A DNA stretch of 64,000 nucleotides from Streptomyces sp. 3214.6. GTDB taxonomy: Bacteria > Actinomycetota > Actinomycetes > Streptomycetales > Streptomycetaceae. Made by a program: the position numbers and the translations under genes. Below are positions 8,419 to 16,680 of this stretch, one piece after another (within the stretch, counting starts at the first letter, position 1; each line of letters begins with the position of its first letter). The stretch covers positions 3,162,001-3,226,000 of the forward strand of contig NZ_LT670819.1 of assembly GCF_900129855.1 (NCBI RefSeq), read 5' to 3'. The notes under the pieces are model-generated. The model was not told where the DNA came from. It saw only the letters and a program-made list of their open reading frames with translations, and searched no databases.

Positions 8419-9761
8419 GACGAGTCTCCTTCCGTCGTGTCGGAGGCGGGTCGCCGTGAAGTGGCGAGCCAGGACTCAGCAGCGGTCAGCCCGGTACCGG
8501 CGAAGCGCCAGTGCGAGAGGACGAGGACCGTGGCCGGGTCCGGGAGGGGGTGGCCGGCCAGGGCCGCACGTTCGCGGGTGAGCGCTTCGTTGTGGTCGGC
8601 GCGTTCCTGGCGGAGGGCGCCGAGAGTGACGGAGTACGCGCGGGACTTGGTCGAGAAGTGGCCGCGGAAGCCGAGCATGTGAGCCCACTTACGCAGGCGC
8701 AGATCTTCGAGTTCAGGAAGTGCGCCGAGGTGCCAGCAGGCGAGGATCATCCGCCGGGCGTGGTCGGTGACGTCGGTGCCGACGAGGTCGATCACTGGGT
8801 TGCGAATCGGGCGGTCGAGAGTGCCCGTAGCGCTCTCCGCGCCCTTGGTGGCGTACTTGGCGATGTAGGAGGCGACGGCTCGGCTGCTCAGGTCGGTAGT
8901 GCCCGTGAAGTCGGCAGAACGGATGGGTCGGACGTCGAGCTCTTTGCCGAAGCGAAAGGTGTATGCCCGACCGTCGAGGATCGGACCAGGTGCCTCGGCG
9001 AGACGACCTGCCGAGCGGATCGCATCGCTGAGGAGCTCTGTCGTCGCCCAGGCCGGCGGAGTGTCCTCGGCACCTTCCGGACCGTCGAGCCGGATCACAG
9101 CGTGGAAGTGGACGGCACCGCGCCGCTGGTACTCGGCGACCTTGGCGTACGACACCTTGAGGCAGTCGCGCAGTGCGGAGCGGCCGATGCCCGCGCGGGC
9201 GGCGAGCTGCTGACGCAGGTAGGTGGTGAACCGAGCCCAGAGGGCACCGGCGTGCGCGTTCCAGAGGACGGCCGCGCGGTAGTCGTAGCGCTCCGGGTCG
9301 AGGGGCGTGCCGAGGACGGGGTCCCCTTCCGGATGGATACGGCCACAACGGCAGCGGCCGGCCGACGGGCGGTTGTGGACCGGGCCGAACGACGGGGCGG
9401 TGAAGGTGGCGAAGACGCGGGGGTGTCCCGCGACGACCGGGCCGATCCCCTTGCCGCCGCTCAGCCCGGCCGTAACCAGGTGGAACGTGTCCTTGCGGTA
9501 GACCTCGGCGCACGCGGCGCACCTGGTGGCGCGGCGGTTGTTGCAGCGGATGAGGAGCTGTCCGACCGGAAGGTCCCGGTCGACGAGCTCACGGACGATC
9601 TCGCCCGTAGCGGCGTGGACGTCCAGGCTGTGACCCTCCATCCGTACGGGCTGCTCGCAACCACCGAGACGTTGGATCTGCCGTGCGTAGCCACTGAGGT
9701 CGCCGTGCAGGGCGAGGGCCGCCAGCTGGCGGATGGCTCCGGGCGGAGCCTCGGGACGCAT
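8394..9761 (-). CDS. repSA: RepSA-type replication initiator
   Basis: Rolling-circle-type initiator that replicates the excised element, as in pSAM2. The 455 residues include a zinc-like cluster early on (RCNNRRATRCAACAEVY), GPVHNRPSAGRCRCG, and the HUH-like segment GAVHFHAVIRLDG with upstream Lys/Tyr-rich KVSYAKVAEYQ. The start ATG (MRPEAPPGAIRQLAAL) sits about 50 bp downstream of a CTAG operator, so transcription is probably repressor-controlled. It is coupled to xis by overlapping ends. Confidence 0.9.
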   Translation of the reverse strand: MRPEAPPGAIRQLAALALHGDLSGYARQIQRLGGCEQPVRMEGHSLDVHAATGEIVRELVDRDLPVGQLLIRCNNRRATRCAACAEVYRKDTFHLVTAGLSGGKGIGPVVAGHPRVFATFTAPSFGPVHNRPSAGRCRCGRIHPEGDPVLGTPLDPERYDYRAAVLWNAHAGALWARFTTYLRQQLAARAGIGRSALRDCLKVSYAKVAEYQRRGAVHFHAVIRLDGPEGAEDTPPAWATTELLSDAIRSAGRLAEAPGPILDGRAYTFRFGKELDVRPIRSADFTGTTDLSSRAVASYIAKYATKGAESATGTLDRPIRNPVIDLVGTDVTDHARRMILACWHLGALPELEDLRLRKWAHMLGFRGHFSTKSRAYSVTLGALRQERADHNEALTRERAALAGHPLPDPATVLVLSHWRFAGTGLTAAESWLATSRRPASDTTEGDSSWTADETN

Positions 9762-9810
9762 GTGCGGGTTCCTCCTTGGAGGGGCTGGAGATTGGGACCG
9801 GGCCCCGGCT

Positions 9811-9828
9811 TGTCCAGGGGGCTAGACA
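9811..9828. promoter_or_regulatory. CTAG operator upstream of repSA
   Basis: tgtccag-gggg-ctagaca is an inverted repeat with one mismatch to tgtctag-N4-ctagaca. It matches the sites at 13345-13440, 16035 and 16601. CTAG is rare in Streptomyces DNA, so this recurrence is not chance composition. Confidence 0.78.
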
Positions 9829-9862
9829 GCGTGGGCAAGCCGAGGCGGAGAAGTTGATGAGG

Positions 9863-10183
9863 TCAGCGGCGGTCGCTCCGGAGGATGGAGCGGATGACGA
9901 CCGCGCACACGGCCACCGAGGCGGCGGTAACAGCGACCGCCAGGAGCATGGAGACCAGGACCGCGCCGACGACCAGAACGGCGGCGCTGCCACCGGCGAC
10001 GAGGGCGAGCGTGCTGCCGGGGGTGAGCTGGACCGTCGGCCGGTTGGAGGCCGGGGCGGACGGAACGGGGACGGAAGCCGGGACATAGGCCGCCGGGCTG
10101 TACGCGGTCGGGCTGTAGACGGTCGGAGCCGGGATGGTGTGGACCGGGGCGGTGTCCTGCGGCGGGTACTTCGGGGTGAACAC
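9863..10183 (-). CDS. Spd-like plasmid spread membrane protein
   Basis: A 106-residue protein: a Pro/Tyr-rich N-terminus (VFTPKYPPQDTAPVHTIPAP), then one long or two adjacent membrane helices (TLALVAGGSAAVLVVGAVLV and onward) and a basic tail. GTG at 10183 follows an AAGGGA ribosome site. Small membrane proteins of this layout next to rep and tra are spread (Spd) proteins that help intramycelial plasmid movement. The assignment is by layout and context, not by a signature motif. Confidence 0.75.
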   Translation of the reverse strand: MFTPKYPPQDTAPVHTIPAPTVYSPTAYSPAAYVPASVPVPSAPASNRPTVQLTPGSTLALVAGGSAAVLVVGAVLVSMLLAVAVTAASVAVCAVVIRSILRSDRR

Positions 10184-10203
10184 GTGGGTGATCCCTTCGG
10201 GCG

Positions 10204-10359
10204 TCAGTTGAGGAGGGCGGCGACGGCGGGGGCGAGGACGCTGTCGGCGACGAGGTAGCCGCCGAGGAGGAGCAGGGCGACCAGCCACCACGGCGGGCGG
10301 GCGAGTTGGATGCCGAGGACGGCGACGACGAGCACGGCGAACCAGAGCGGGACGGTCAT
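10204..10359 (-). CDS. Small two-helix membrane protein, 51 aa
   Basis: The translation starts MTVPLWFAVLVVAVLGIQLA and continues RPPWWLVALLLLGGYLVADS. That gives two hydrophobic helices with a short Arg-Pro-Pro turn, and the end is AAVAALLN-like. It lies between spd-type genes on the same strand and fits the spread-protein group. A ribosome site (ggagaccgcc) precedes the ATG. Function inferred only from position and topology. Confidence 0.7.
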   Translation of the reverse strand: MTVPLWFAVLVVAVLGIQLARPPWWLVALLLLGGYLVADSVLAPAVAALLN

Positions 10360-10374
10360 GGCGGCGGTCTCCTG

Positions 10375-10557
10375 TCAGGCCTTGCAGCGGTGGATGCGGG
10401 CGGCGAGTTCGGCGGCGGCGCGGCTGTCGTACTCGGTGGAGAAGTCGCAGCGGGGTGCGGTGCAGGCGGCGAGGTGGCGGTTGCGGCCGCGGGCGAGGTA
10501 GGAGGCGATCTGTACGGGTCCGATGCGGCGGACGTTGCGGAAGCGGGGGCCGGTCAT
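10375..10557 (-). CDS. Mobile-element transfer protein, small Cys-containing, 60 aa
   Basis: MTGPRFRNVRRIGPVQIASY, then a basic stretch and AACTAPRCDFSTEYDSRAAAELAARIHRC. The C-x4-C and H-R-C pattern suggests a small metal-binding fold. Such proteins occur in AICE transfer operons and are usually annotated as mobile-element transfer proteins. The ATG overlaps the upstream gene's stop as TGATG, showing coupling. The specific role is unknown. Confidence 0.75.
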   Translation of the reverse strand: MTGPRFRNVRRIGPVQIASYLARGRNRHLAACTAPRCDFSTEYDSRAAAELAARIHRCKA

Positions 10558-10739
10558 CAGTGGGCGTCCTCTCCGGTGAAGTCGTGCGCGTGGTCGGTGA
10601 GCCATTGGCGGATCTCGGGAAATTCGTCGTCGCTGGCCTGGTGGAACGCGGCTTGTGCGACGGCGACGGCTTCGACGAGCCGGTTGCGGCGGGTCAGGTC
10701 AGCGGCGTACTCCAGTGCGGAGCGAATGGCGGGGCGCAT
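10557..10739 (-). CDS. Small helical protein of the transfer operon, 60 aa
   Basis: MRPAIRSALEYAADLTRRNR is followed by LVEAVAVAQAAFHQASDDEF and an acidic end. All-helical, soluble and unrecognised. The second ATG (10739) is preferred: the AGAAGGGAA ribosome site is too close to the first ATG (10748) but well spaced for the second. It is coupled to the next gene by TGATG. Confidence 0.65.
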   Translation of the reverse strand: MRPAIRSALEYAADLTRRNRLVEAVAVAQAAFHQASDDEFPEIRQWLTDHAHDFTGEDAH

Positions 10740-10756
10740 CGCATGCATTTCCCTTC

Positions 10757-11476
10757 TCAGAGGTGGGCGGCGACGGACTGCGTCATGGACGGCGGCAGGC
10801 CGAGCCGGACCCGGACCGTGTCGGGGTCGGCAGGCCGGCCGGTGGTGGCGTGGTACTCCTGGGCCAAGGCCCGGACGCGGTCGACGAGGGCGGGCGGCAG
10901 GGAGACGGCGGGGGCGAGGGGCGCCGGGGCAGGGACCGGAGTTGGAGGGGTGATCCGTTCGGCAGCGGGTTCCGGAGCCGATTTCGGTTCCGGTTCCGGG
11001 TCGGTGGAGGGTGCCGGGAGCACGTCACGGCGGGGGTCTTCGACGGTGGCCGGGGCAGGGAGCGTCTCCGTCTCCACTGGTGTCACGGGGTCCGTCGGGG
11101 TCCGGGGTGTGTGGGCGAGCAGAGTTCCGCCGAAGAACGCGACGGCGGGCCAGCCGGCCACCACGACGCGGAGGGAGGCGGGTACGTGGTCCAGGTCGAG
11201 GAGTCCGGCGGTGGCGATGTTCGCGCCGAGGGATGCGGCCAGCGCGATCAGGAACCACAGTCGCGGTCCCCCGGCCGGGCGTCCGGCGCGCTGCTGTTCG
11301 CGCATCCGACGCCAGGCGGCGACCAGCAGCAGGTCGACGCTGACGGGGTAGGCCCACGCCTTCCACCCACCCTGTCCCGCCGCGTCAGCCAGGTCGTGAA
11401 GGTGCGAGAAGGACAGGGCACCTGCGATGACGGCCTGGACGATCACGGCGTCCACACGGGCCAGTTGGGCGCGCAT
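10757..11476 (-). CDS. DUF2637 membrane protein (SpdB2-like)
   Basis: 239 residues. The N-terminal half has four predicted helices (AVIVQAVIAGALSFSHLHDLA, AWAYPVSVDLLLVAAWRRM, LWFLIALAASLGANIATAGL, VVVAGWPAVAFFGGTLLAH), the DUF2637 pattern common in AICEs. A Pro/Glu-rich linker leads to a cytoplasmic helical tail (LVDRVRALAQEYHATTGRPADPDTVRVRLGL) that looks like a DNA-binding or plasmid-partition end segment. It lies immediately downstream of tra on the same strand. Probably acts with Tra in intramycelial spread. Confidence 0.8.
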   Translation of the reverse strand: MRAQLARVDAVIVQAVIAGALSFSHLHDLADAAGQGGWKAWAYPVSVDLLLVAAWRRMREQQRAGRPAGGPRLWFLIALAASLGANIATAGLLDLDHVPASLRVVVAGWPAVAFFGGTLLAHTPRTPTDPVTPVETETLPAPATVEDPRRDVLPAPSTDPEPEPKSAPEPAAERITPPTPVPAPAPLAPAVSLPPALVDRVRALAQEYHATTGRPADPDTVRVRLGLPPSMTQSVAAHL

Positions 11477-11563
11477 CGGCTCTGCTTCCTTCCGGTTCGG
11501 GGCATGGGAGGGGTAGGGACTTGGCGCGAGGCGGTCACGCCGACCGTGGGGAAGGATGTGCGG

Positions 11564-12937
11564 CTACTCGGTCACCGGGCGGGCGACGGGCGCGGCCGGG
11601 GCAGCGGCGGGAGAGGCCGACCCGGCAGACTCGACGGCGATGAGGGGCCGGAAGGCGTCGAGGCGGGGCAGTTCCGGCACGAGGGCGGAGGTTGCGCGGC
11701 AGACGGCCGCCGCTTCGTCGAGGGTGAGGTGGGGCGAGCGCACGCGGGACCAGCCGCCGGAGGAGTCGCCGACGATGGCGACGCCGGGCCGTTCGGCCGG
11801 GATGGCGGTGGCGGCGAGCGCCGCTTCCGGGGAGATGTCGGCCAGCGCCATGTTCGCCGAGGACTCGTCGTTGACGCGGTGGCAGATGCGGCCGGTGAGC
11901 TGTGCGCGCAGCATGGTCGCGCCTTTGCCGAGTTCGGAGCCGAAGCGCTGCCCGCACACTTCGAGGTAGATGCCGGCCGCGCGGCCGAGCTGGGCGATGC
12001 GGATCAGCTTGGTGACCATGGCATCGCGTCGCTTCTCGTCGTCACGGCTCGCCGCGAGGAAGAGTTCGGCGACCTCGTCGACGACGACCACGACCGGCAC
12101 CGGCCGTACCGCGTCCGGCAGCCCCCACACGTCCGAGGTGAGCACGGCGTCCGGCCCCGCCGTGGACGAGAGCCCGATCAGCCTGAACCGCGCCTCCATC
12201 TCTTCCAGCAGGACGTCGAGGAGGTCGTTCGCCCGGTCCGGGGTGTCGGCGAGCGCCGACAACCGGGGCGCGAACGGGGCCAGTTCGACACCCCATTTGC
12301 AGTCGACGCCGACGAGCACGACCCGCTGCCGGGCCAGGCCGCACACCAGGTTCCGCAGGTACACGGACTTGCCGGACTGCGTCGCTCCGAGGATGAGTTC
12401 ATGCGGCACAGCACGGAAGTCCCGCACGTGCCACCGCCCGTCATCGCACAGGGCCAGCGGGAGTGTGAGCGGGCCGCGCTGCTTCCACCGCCGTGCGGGC
12501 TGCACGTCAGAGAGCACGTCCCAGCCGATCAGGCGCAGTTCGAGCCACCCCGGTTTGGTCGGGCGGATGTGGACGGCGTGCGCGGCCCAGGCGTGGCGCA
12601 GCCGGTCGGCCGAGGCCAAGAAGTCCTCAGGAGCCTGCCCGGTCGCCATGCGCAGCCGCATCACAAGCCCGGACCCGGTCGGCCACGGCAGTGACCGTCG
12701 AGGCGGTACGGGGGCGGTCTCCCGCCCGATCATCCGGGCCGTGGCCCGACGGACGGCCGAGGCCGGGACCGTCAGCCCGCACGCGTCCATCGTGGCCCGG
12801 TAGGTGGTGAGCACGCGCAGCGCGACGAACGGATAGCCGACCAGCCACCAGAATGCGACCGGCATGCGACGGCGCAGGACCAGCAGCGCGGCGAGTGCCA
12901 GCAGGCACAGTGTCAGCGTCCAGACGGTATTGGTCAT
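11564..12937 (-). CDS. tra: FtsK/SpoIIIE-type conjugal transfer protein Tra
   Basis: The double-stranded-DNA translocase that mediates Streptomyces conjugation. The 457-residue product starts MTNTVWTLTLCLLALAALLV, a membrane anchor with a second hydrophobic segment after it. Walker A is ELILGATQSGKSVYLRN and Walker B VPVVVVVDEVAELFL. A sensor/arginine-finger-like segment follows (ICHRVNDESSANMAL). The ATG 12937 is 6 bases after the stop of the preceding small gene; the upstream extension is not hydrophobic and unlikely. A single ATPase without a mating-pair apparatus is the hallmark of AICE transfer. Confidence 0.93.
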   Translation of the reverse strand: MTNTVWTLTLCLLALAALLVLRRRMPVAFWWLVGYPFVALRVLTTYRATMDACGLTVPASAVRRATARMIGRETAPVPPRRSLPWPTGSGLVMRLRMATGQAPEDFLASADRLRHAWAAHAVHIRPTKPGWLELRLIGWDVLSDVQPARRWKQRGPLTLPLALCDDGRWHVRDFRAVPHELILGATQSGKSVYLRNLVCGLARQRVVLVGVDCKWGVELAPFAPRLSALADTPDRANDLLDVLLEEMEARFRLIGLSSTAGPDAVLTSDVWGLPDAVRPVPVVVVVDEVAELFLAASRDDEKRRDAMVTKLIRIAQLGRAAGIYLEVCGQRFGSELGKGATMLRAQLTGRICHRVNDESSANMALADISPEAALAATAIPAERPGVAIVGDSSGGWSRVRSPHLTLDEAAAVCRATSALVPELPRLDAFRPLIAVESAGSASPAAAPAAPVARPVTE

Positions 12938-12942
12938 GGCGG

Positions 12943-13290
12943 TCAGCCCTGCACCGGAGCCGGAGCGTTGACCATGACCGCGTCCGCCCGGTAGGCGATG
13001 CCGTGACGCATCCGCCCACCGAACTCGCTCTCCCACGGCCGGGCCACGAGGCCGGGCAGGATGACCGGAGCGCCCATCACCAGGCCCTCACCAACGCCCT
13101 TCTCCGGAACGGTGACCTTGATCATGTCCGAACCGCCCGCCGCGATGAACACCAGCTCCAGCACCATGAGCCGGTCATTGGTGACCGGGTCGACGGCGAT
13201 CTCGCCGGTCTGACGGTCCTTCACCTTGACCTCAGGCAGCTTGGTGACGAGGAGCGTCGCGGCCGAGACGTCTACGGGGATGACACGCAT
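12943..13290 (-). CDS. SCO3933-family regulatory protein, 115 aa
   Basis: MRVIPVDVSAATLLVTKLPEVKVKD, then a beta-rich domain ending RADAVMVNAPAP. The family is recalled as an AICE-associated regulator encoded just before tra. No helix-turn-helix is visible, so how it acts is unknown. The ATG at 13290 has GAGG eight bases upstream; the longer reading frame runs into operator DNA. It heads the tra/spd operon behind three CTAG half-operators. Confidence 0.75.
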   Translation of the reverse strand: MRVIPVDVSAATLLVTKLPEVKVKDRQTGEIAVDPVTNDRLMVLELVFIAAGGSDMIKVTVPEKGVGEGLVMGAPVILPGLVARPWESEFGGRMRHGIAYRADAVMVNAPAPVQG

Positions 13291-13344
13291 TTCTTGAACC
13301 TCACTTGGTTGGCGGTGCCCTGAGTTCGCGCCGCTCGGTCTGGA

Positions 13345-13440
13345 TACCCCCCTAGACAGCACGGGGAGCGGCCCGCCCTGACTGTCTAGGGGGGTTGGCG
13401 ACGACGATAGCCCGACGGACCGTCAACTGTCTAGGGGGGT
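13345..13440. promoter_or_regulatory. Divergent control region with three CTAG half-operators
   Basis: Sites at 13345-13359 (inverted), 13382-13395 and 13427-13440 all read ctgtctaggggggt on one strand. They lie between the minus-strand tra operon and the plus-strand membrane-protein gene at 13580. They share the tgtctag arm of the full palindromes elsewhere, but the second arm is replaced by ggt(a/t). The 289-bp region has no gene. Confidence 0.78.
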
Positions 13441-13579
13441 ATGCATGCGAGTCCCGGTGCGCACTGACGCATCAAGACGGCGCTCCAGCCGCGAGCTAAC
13501 TGGGAGTCAAGTCCGCTATTGGGACCAACCGCCTGCGCGGATGCGCCGAAATGCTCCCGGCCTTGATCACCATGAGCAG

Positions 13580-14287
13580 ATGAAGCCGCCAGGTGGTGAC
13601 CAGGAACCTCGCACGCTCGACGACGTCCAGGCCAAGGTCGGCAAGCGCCTCGACGATGTCGCCAAGATCCTCGCCGGTGCCCTGGTCACCGTGGCCGGCG
13701 TCATGACTGCGCTGGGGTTGACGAGCGATGTCGTGTTCGTCGCGCTCAACAATGAGTCATGGCCCATCTACGTGGCCGCGCTCAGCGCCATTGTCGCCAT
13801 CGTTTGCAGCATCGTCGCCCTGCTCATCCATCCGACGCGGCGGGGCAACATTTGGGAGACCGTCGTCCTAGGGCTCGGAGTCATCTTCTACATGGTGGCC
13901 TTGAGCGTGGCGGTCGTCGGCGCGGCCCAGGCGGCGGGTGGCAGCGGGCGTCCAACGCTTACCGACGTCAGGCTCGCGGCCCAGGGATCCGAGCAGAAGC
14001 TGAGCTTCGGCGTCCACGCGGACGGGGTTGATCAGTGGGCGAGTGTCAACGTGTACGTCACTGCCGTAGACGCAAACCAGAATGATCTACGCGAAACGAA
14101 TGACCTCTTCAGCGTCAGCCTAAGGCCCAACGACAAGGGCGAGATCGACCACCAAATGAGCATGCCGCTCCCGGCCATGCCGAAGGCGTGGGGAATCCAG
14201 ATCATCGCCTCGAACGCCGAGGGGAACGACACATGCGAGGGACGATCCGCTCACGGCCCCTCATGCGCGGTGCTCCAACTCTCTTGA
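13580..14287 (+). CDS. Three-helix membrane protein with soluble C-terminal domain
   Basis: A 235-residue protein. It has a charged cytoplasmic N-terminus, helices LAGALVTVAGVMTALGL, IYVAALSAIVAIVCSIVALLI and VVLGLGVIFYMVALSVAVVGAA, then about 115 residues of beta-type sequence ending SAHGPSCAVLQLS. ATG 13580 is preferred because the upstream frame to ATG 13445 is Arg-rich and abuts the operator; the start is uncertain. Unrecognised. The divergent position from tra and shared operators suggest co-regulation with transfer, possibly as an envelope or exclusion function (inference). Confidence 0.6.
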   Translation: MKPPGGDQEPRTLDDVQAKVGKRLDDVAKILAGALVTVAGVMTALGLTSDVVFVALNNESWPIYVAALSAIVAIVCSIVALLIHPTRRGNIWETVVLGLGVIFYMVALSVAVVGAAQAAGGSGRPTLTDVRLAAQGSEQKLSFGVHADGVDQWASVNVYVTAVDANQNDLRETNDLFSVSLRPNDKGEIDHQMSMPLPAMPKAWGIQIIASNAEGNDTCEGRSAHGPSCAVLQLS

Positions 14288-14337
14288 CCGTGCGAAGACA
14301 CACTTGGGGGGTCGAGCGTGTCAGTTCCAAAGGGCGG

Positions 14338-15159
14338 TCACGGCAGCACCCAGTGCAGGACGGTCGCGTCGTCCTGCGCCTTGCCCCGCGGCCAGCGCAG
14401 CCCCTCGGGGTCGCCGGCCTCAGCCTCCCGTACACGGCGGAGCAGCTCACCGGGCCCGGACGAGGCGAGCACGGCCAACGTCTCTTCCCAAGTGGTGAGT
14501 TGGAAGCGGTCGACGAGTCGCGTTGCGCCGTCACTCATCAGCGTCACGGACGTGAGCGACTCCAGCGGGGCCGCCCCAGTGAGCGCGTGTTCGGCCGCGC
14601 GTGGTTCGGGCCCGGCGATCCAGAATCCGCCGGGCTGGTTGCGGAACTCCGTCAGGGCGTTCCGGTACTCGGCCAGGGCGGCGGCGTGCTCCGGTGAGCC
14701 GGTGGGCAACGCGTCGACCGGCCCGCGCAGTCGCTTGCCGACGTCGTCCAGGCGGCGGTCTGTGACGACGGTCGTAGCGCCGTCCTGGTCGGCGAGGAGA
14801 AGGGACGAGTCCCCGAGTACGAGGTACTCCAGAGCTCCCGCGCCAGCCCGGACGGCGACGACCGTGCTCGTCGGACTGGCCCGATAGGCCAGGTCGCAAC
14901 CGTCCTCGTGCAGAGAGCGGACGGCGTGGATCGCATCGGCAAGGCATTCGGCGAGCGGCCGGGCGGGGTGCGCTGTGATGGTGCTCAGCAGCAGCCCGCC
15001 CAGCGTCGCGGAGAACCAGGCGACGCCGTGCGTGCACCCGGTCTCCGCGCCGGCCACTCCGGCGCCGTCGAGGAGGACGGCCGCTCCGGGAGCGGCGGCG
15101 GCGAAGTCCTCGTTCTCCCGGCCCGGCTCAGCGGGCAGAGAGGCGAGGGCGATTCTCAC
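14338..15159 (-). CDS. PP2C-like protein phosphatase
   Basis: 273 residues with the PP2C order of motifs: VRIALASLPAEPGRENEDF (an N-E-D version of the first metal motif), VLLDGAGV, YRASPTSTVVAVRAG, LVLGDSSLLL, VTLMSDGATRLVD and AQDDATVLHW. The motif I Asp is written ...GRENEDF and the DG and DD pairs are kept, so metal binding is plausible. GTG 15159 overlaps the upstream gene as GTGA. Pairing with a sigma-like HTH protein and a nearby HATPase suggests a phosphorylation-based switch. Confidence 0.75.
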   Translation of the reverse strand: MRIALASLPAEPGRENEDFAAAAPGAAVLLDGAGVAGAETGCTHGVAWFSATLGGLLLSTITAHPARPLAECLADAIHAVRSLHEDGCDLAYRASPTSTVVAVRAGAGALEYLVLGDSSLLLADQDGATTVVTDRRLDDVGKRLRGPVDALPTGSPEHAAALAEYRNALTEFRNQPGGFWIAGPEPRAAEHALTGAAPLESLTSVTLMSDGATRLVDRFQLTTWEETLAVLASSGPGELLRRVREAEAGDPEGLRWPRGKAQDDATVLHWVLP

Positions 15160-16007
15160 GCCGACGTCTCCTCGTCGTGCCGGTAGAGGGGGGCGAGCAG
15201 TTCGACGGACTGCGGCTCGCTGGTCTCCGGGTCGTACTCGACGCCCACCAGCGTGGAGAAGCGATGGTCGCCCACCTGTCCCCACAGCGTGTTCAGGTCG
15301 GAGGCGAGCAGTTGCACGACGCCGAGGGAGCCTTGTGTGTGGATACCGGCGATGGCGAGGAGCGAGCCGTTGCCGTCGGGGCGCGGCAGCCTGCCGAGGT
15401 ATCCCACGTCGTAGGAGCGGGCCGGATCGCTGTCCTGTCCCGACCGGTACACGGTGCCCGTCCGCCGGTCGACGACCGTCCAGGGCCCGTCTTCTGCCTG
15501 CTCCCAGTGCAGTACAGGATCCTGCGCGTAGGTGTCCCACATCTGCTGGGACATGCGCGGACCGCAGACGACGACCAGGCCGTCACGGTCGAGGTCGAGG
15601 GCCCCGCTCACCGGCACGTGCTCCGAAGTGACGTCGAGCCCGTAGGAACGCGCGAGGTCTTCCAGCCGCTTGCCGGAACTGACGTCGTCCACGGCGACGA
15701 CCGTGCGCCCGCGTTCGTCGTCCCGCCGCAGCGGGGTCGCGACGGTGACCGCACCCCGCCCGAGGAAGGCCCCTTCCGGCGCCGGTCCCGTGTGGCGGAT
15801 CTGATGGATCCGCCCGCGGCTCAGGCCGGCCTTCTCGGCGATCTGCGCGTACGAGAGCCCCTGCGCATGAAGGTCCTGAACGACGCGCCGACGCAGCCGG
15901 GCGAGTTCGGTCACCTCTTGCTGCGCACCGGCCAACCGTGTCGTGACCTCCCGCAGGAGCAGATACGGATCATCGATCGCCGCGATCCGCTGCAACTCGT
16001 CCGACAT
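15156..16007 (-). CDS. Sigma-70 region-4-like HTH protein with C-terminal sensor-type domain
   Basis: 283 residues. Residues about 25-75 (LARLRRRVVQDLHAQGLSYAQIAEKAGLSRGRIHQI) form a sigma-like helix-turn-helix. From about 95 on (RTVVAVDDVSSGKRLEDLARSYG...GALDLDRDGLVVVCGPRMSQ) a Rossmann-like domain follows, with a beta-rich end. ATG 16007 has AGGAGGTG just upstream. A full CTAG palindrome lies 28 bp upstream at 16035-16050, so this gene is itself a likely target. It is a candidate for the regulator reading those operators, but direct proof is absent. Confidence 0.7.
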   Translation of the reverse strand: MSDELQRIAAIDDPYLLLREVTTRLAGAQQEVTELARLRRRVVQDLHAQGLSYAQIAEKAGLSRGRIHQIRHTGPAPEGAFLGRGAVTVATPLRRDDERGRTVVAVDDVSSGKRLEDLARSYGLDVTSEHVPVSGALDLDRDGLVVVCGPRMSQQMWDTYAQDPVLHWEQAEDGPWTVVDRRTGTVYRSGQDSDPARSYDVGYLGRLPRPDGNGSLLAIAGIHTQGSLGVVQLLASDLNTLWGQVGDHRFSTLVGVEYDPETSEPQSVELLAPLYRHDEETSA

Positions 16008-16034
16008 GACCACACCTCCTAGAAGTACCCAGGA

Positions 16035-16050
16035 GTCTAGAGCCCTAGAC
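16035..16050. promoter_or_regulatory. CTAG operator ahead of the HTH-PP2C pair
   Basis: gtctag-agcc-ctagac, a perfect inverted repeat with 6-bp arms and a 4-bp spacer, the same geometry as the sites at 9811 and 16601. Confidence 0.8.
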
Positions 16051-16179
16051 GGTATGGGCGGGAGACGCCGCCCGGAACGAACTCCGATCACGTAGAACCT
16101 GGCCCTGCGCCGAGGCACACCCCGGGGGCTCACCCTCCACTGTCCACGAAGCGACCACGCGCCACCACCGAGCGGGACG

Positions 16180-16584
16180 TCATCGGACGCTCACCCGCGC
16201 CAGGTCGGCCCAGACGCAACGGCTACCGGCAGGTCGGTCCTTCACGCCCCAGTCCTTGGCGCAGGCCGCGATCAGCATCAGCCCGCGTCCGCCCTCCTCC
16301 ACGTGACTGCGCACGCTGCGGAGCTGGGGCTCGTCGTCGCCGCCCTGGTCGATCACCTCGATACGCACCAGGTCGTCTCCGAAGCCGACGACCACGAGGA
16401 ACCACCCGCCGTACCAGCCGCTCCGCGAGTGACGTACGGCATTGGCCGCCAGCTCGCCGACGACCAGGACGGCGTCGTCGACGAAGTCCGACCCCTCGTC
16501 CTCTAGCAGGCTGCGGACGAAGTGACGGGCCTCGGCCACCTGCCAGGCCAGACCGGGAAACATGCGGCACCAACTTTTGAGCAT
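16180..16584 (-). CDS. Anti-sigma-type ATP-binding protein (HATPase_c_2)
   Basis: 134 residues with GHKL boxes: N box VGELAANAVRHS, G1 IEVIDQGG, G2 EEGGRGLMLIAACAKDWG. Short free-standing GHKL proteins of this kind are serine kinases or anti-sigma factors in Streptomyces, but many are orphan. ATG 16584 is chosen because GAGGAGG lies 8-10 bases upstream; the GTG at 16593 is too close. It is preceded by the best CTAG palindrome (16601). Confidence 0.8.
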   Translation of the reverse strand: MLKSWCRMFPGLAWQVAEARHFVRSLLEDEGSDFVDDAVLVVGELAANAVRHSRSGWYGGWFLVVVGFGDDLVRIEVIDQGGDDEPQLRSVRSHVEEGGRGLMLIAACAKDWGVKDRPAGSRCVWADLARVSVR

Positions 16585-16600
16585 GGGGAACACTCCTCCT

Positions 16601-16618
16601 CGTCTAGGGGGCTAGACG
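16601..16618. promoter_or_regulatory. CTAG operator ahead of the HATPase gene
   Basis: cgtctag-gggg-ctagacg: perfect 7-bp arms and a 4-bp spacer, 17 bp upstream of the start codon and overlapping the likely promoter. Confidence 0.82.
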
Positions 16619-16680
16619 ACACAGCGGCAGAGTATTCCCATGCGCGACTAATGAGCCAGGCATCTTGAGGAATTATTCCT

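Noticed and set aside
11556..12803. Frames on the plus strand opposite tra
   Set aside because: Ser/Arg-rich shadow translations lacking motifs; Walker motifs on the minus strand settle the coding strand.
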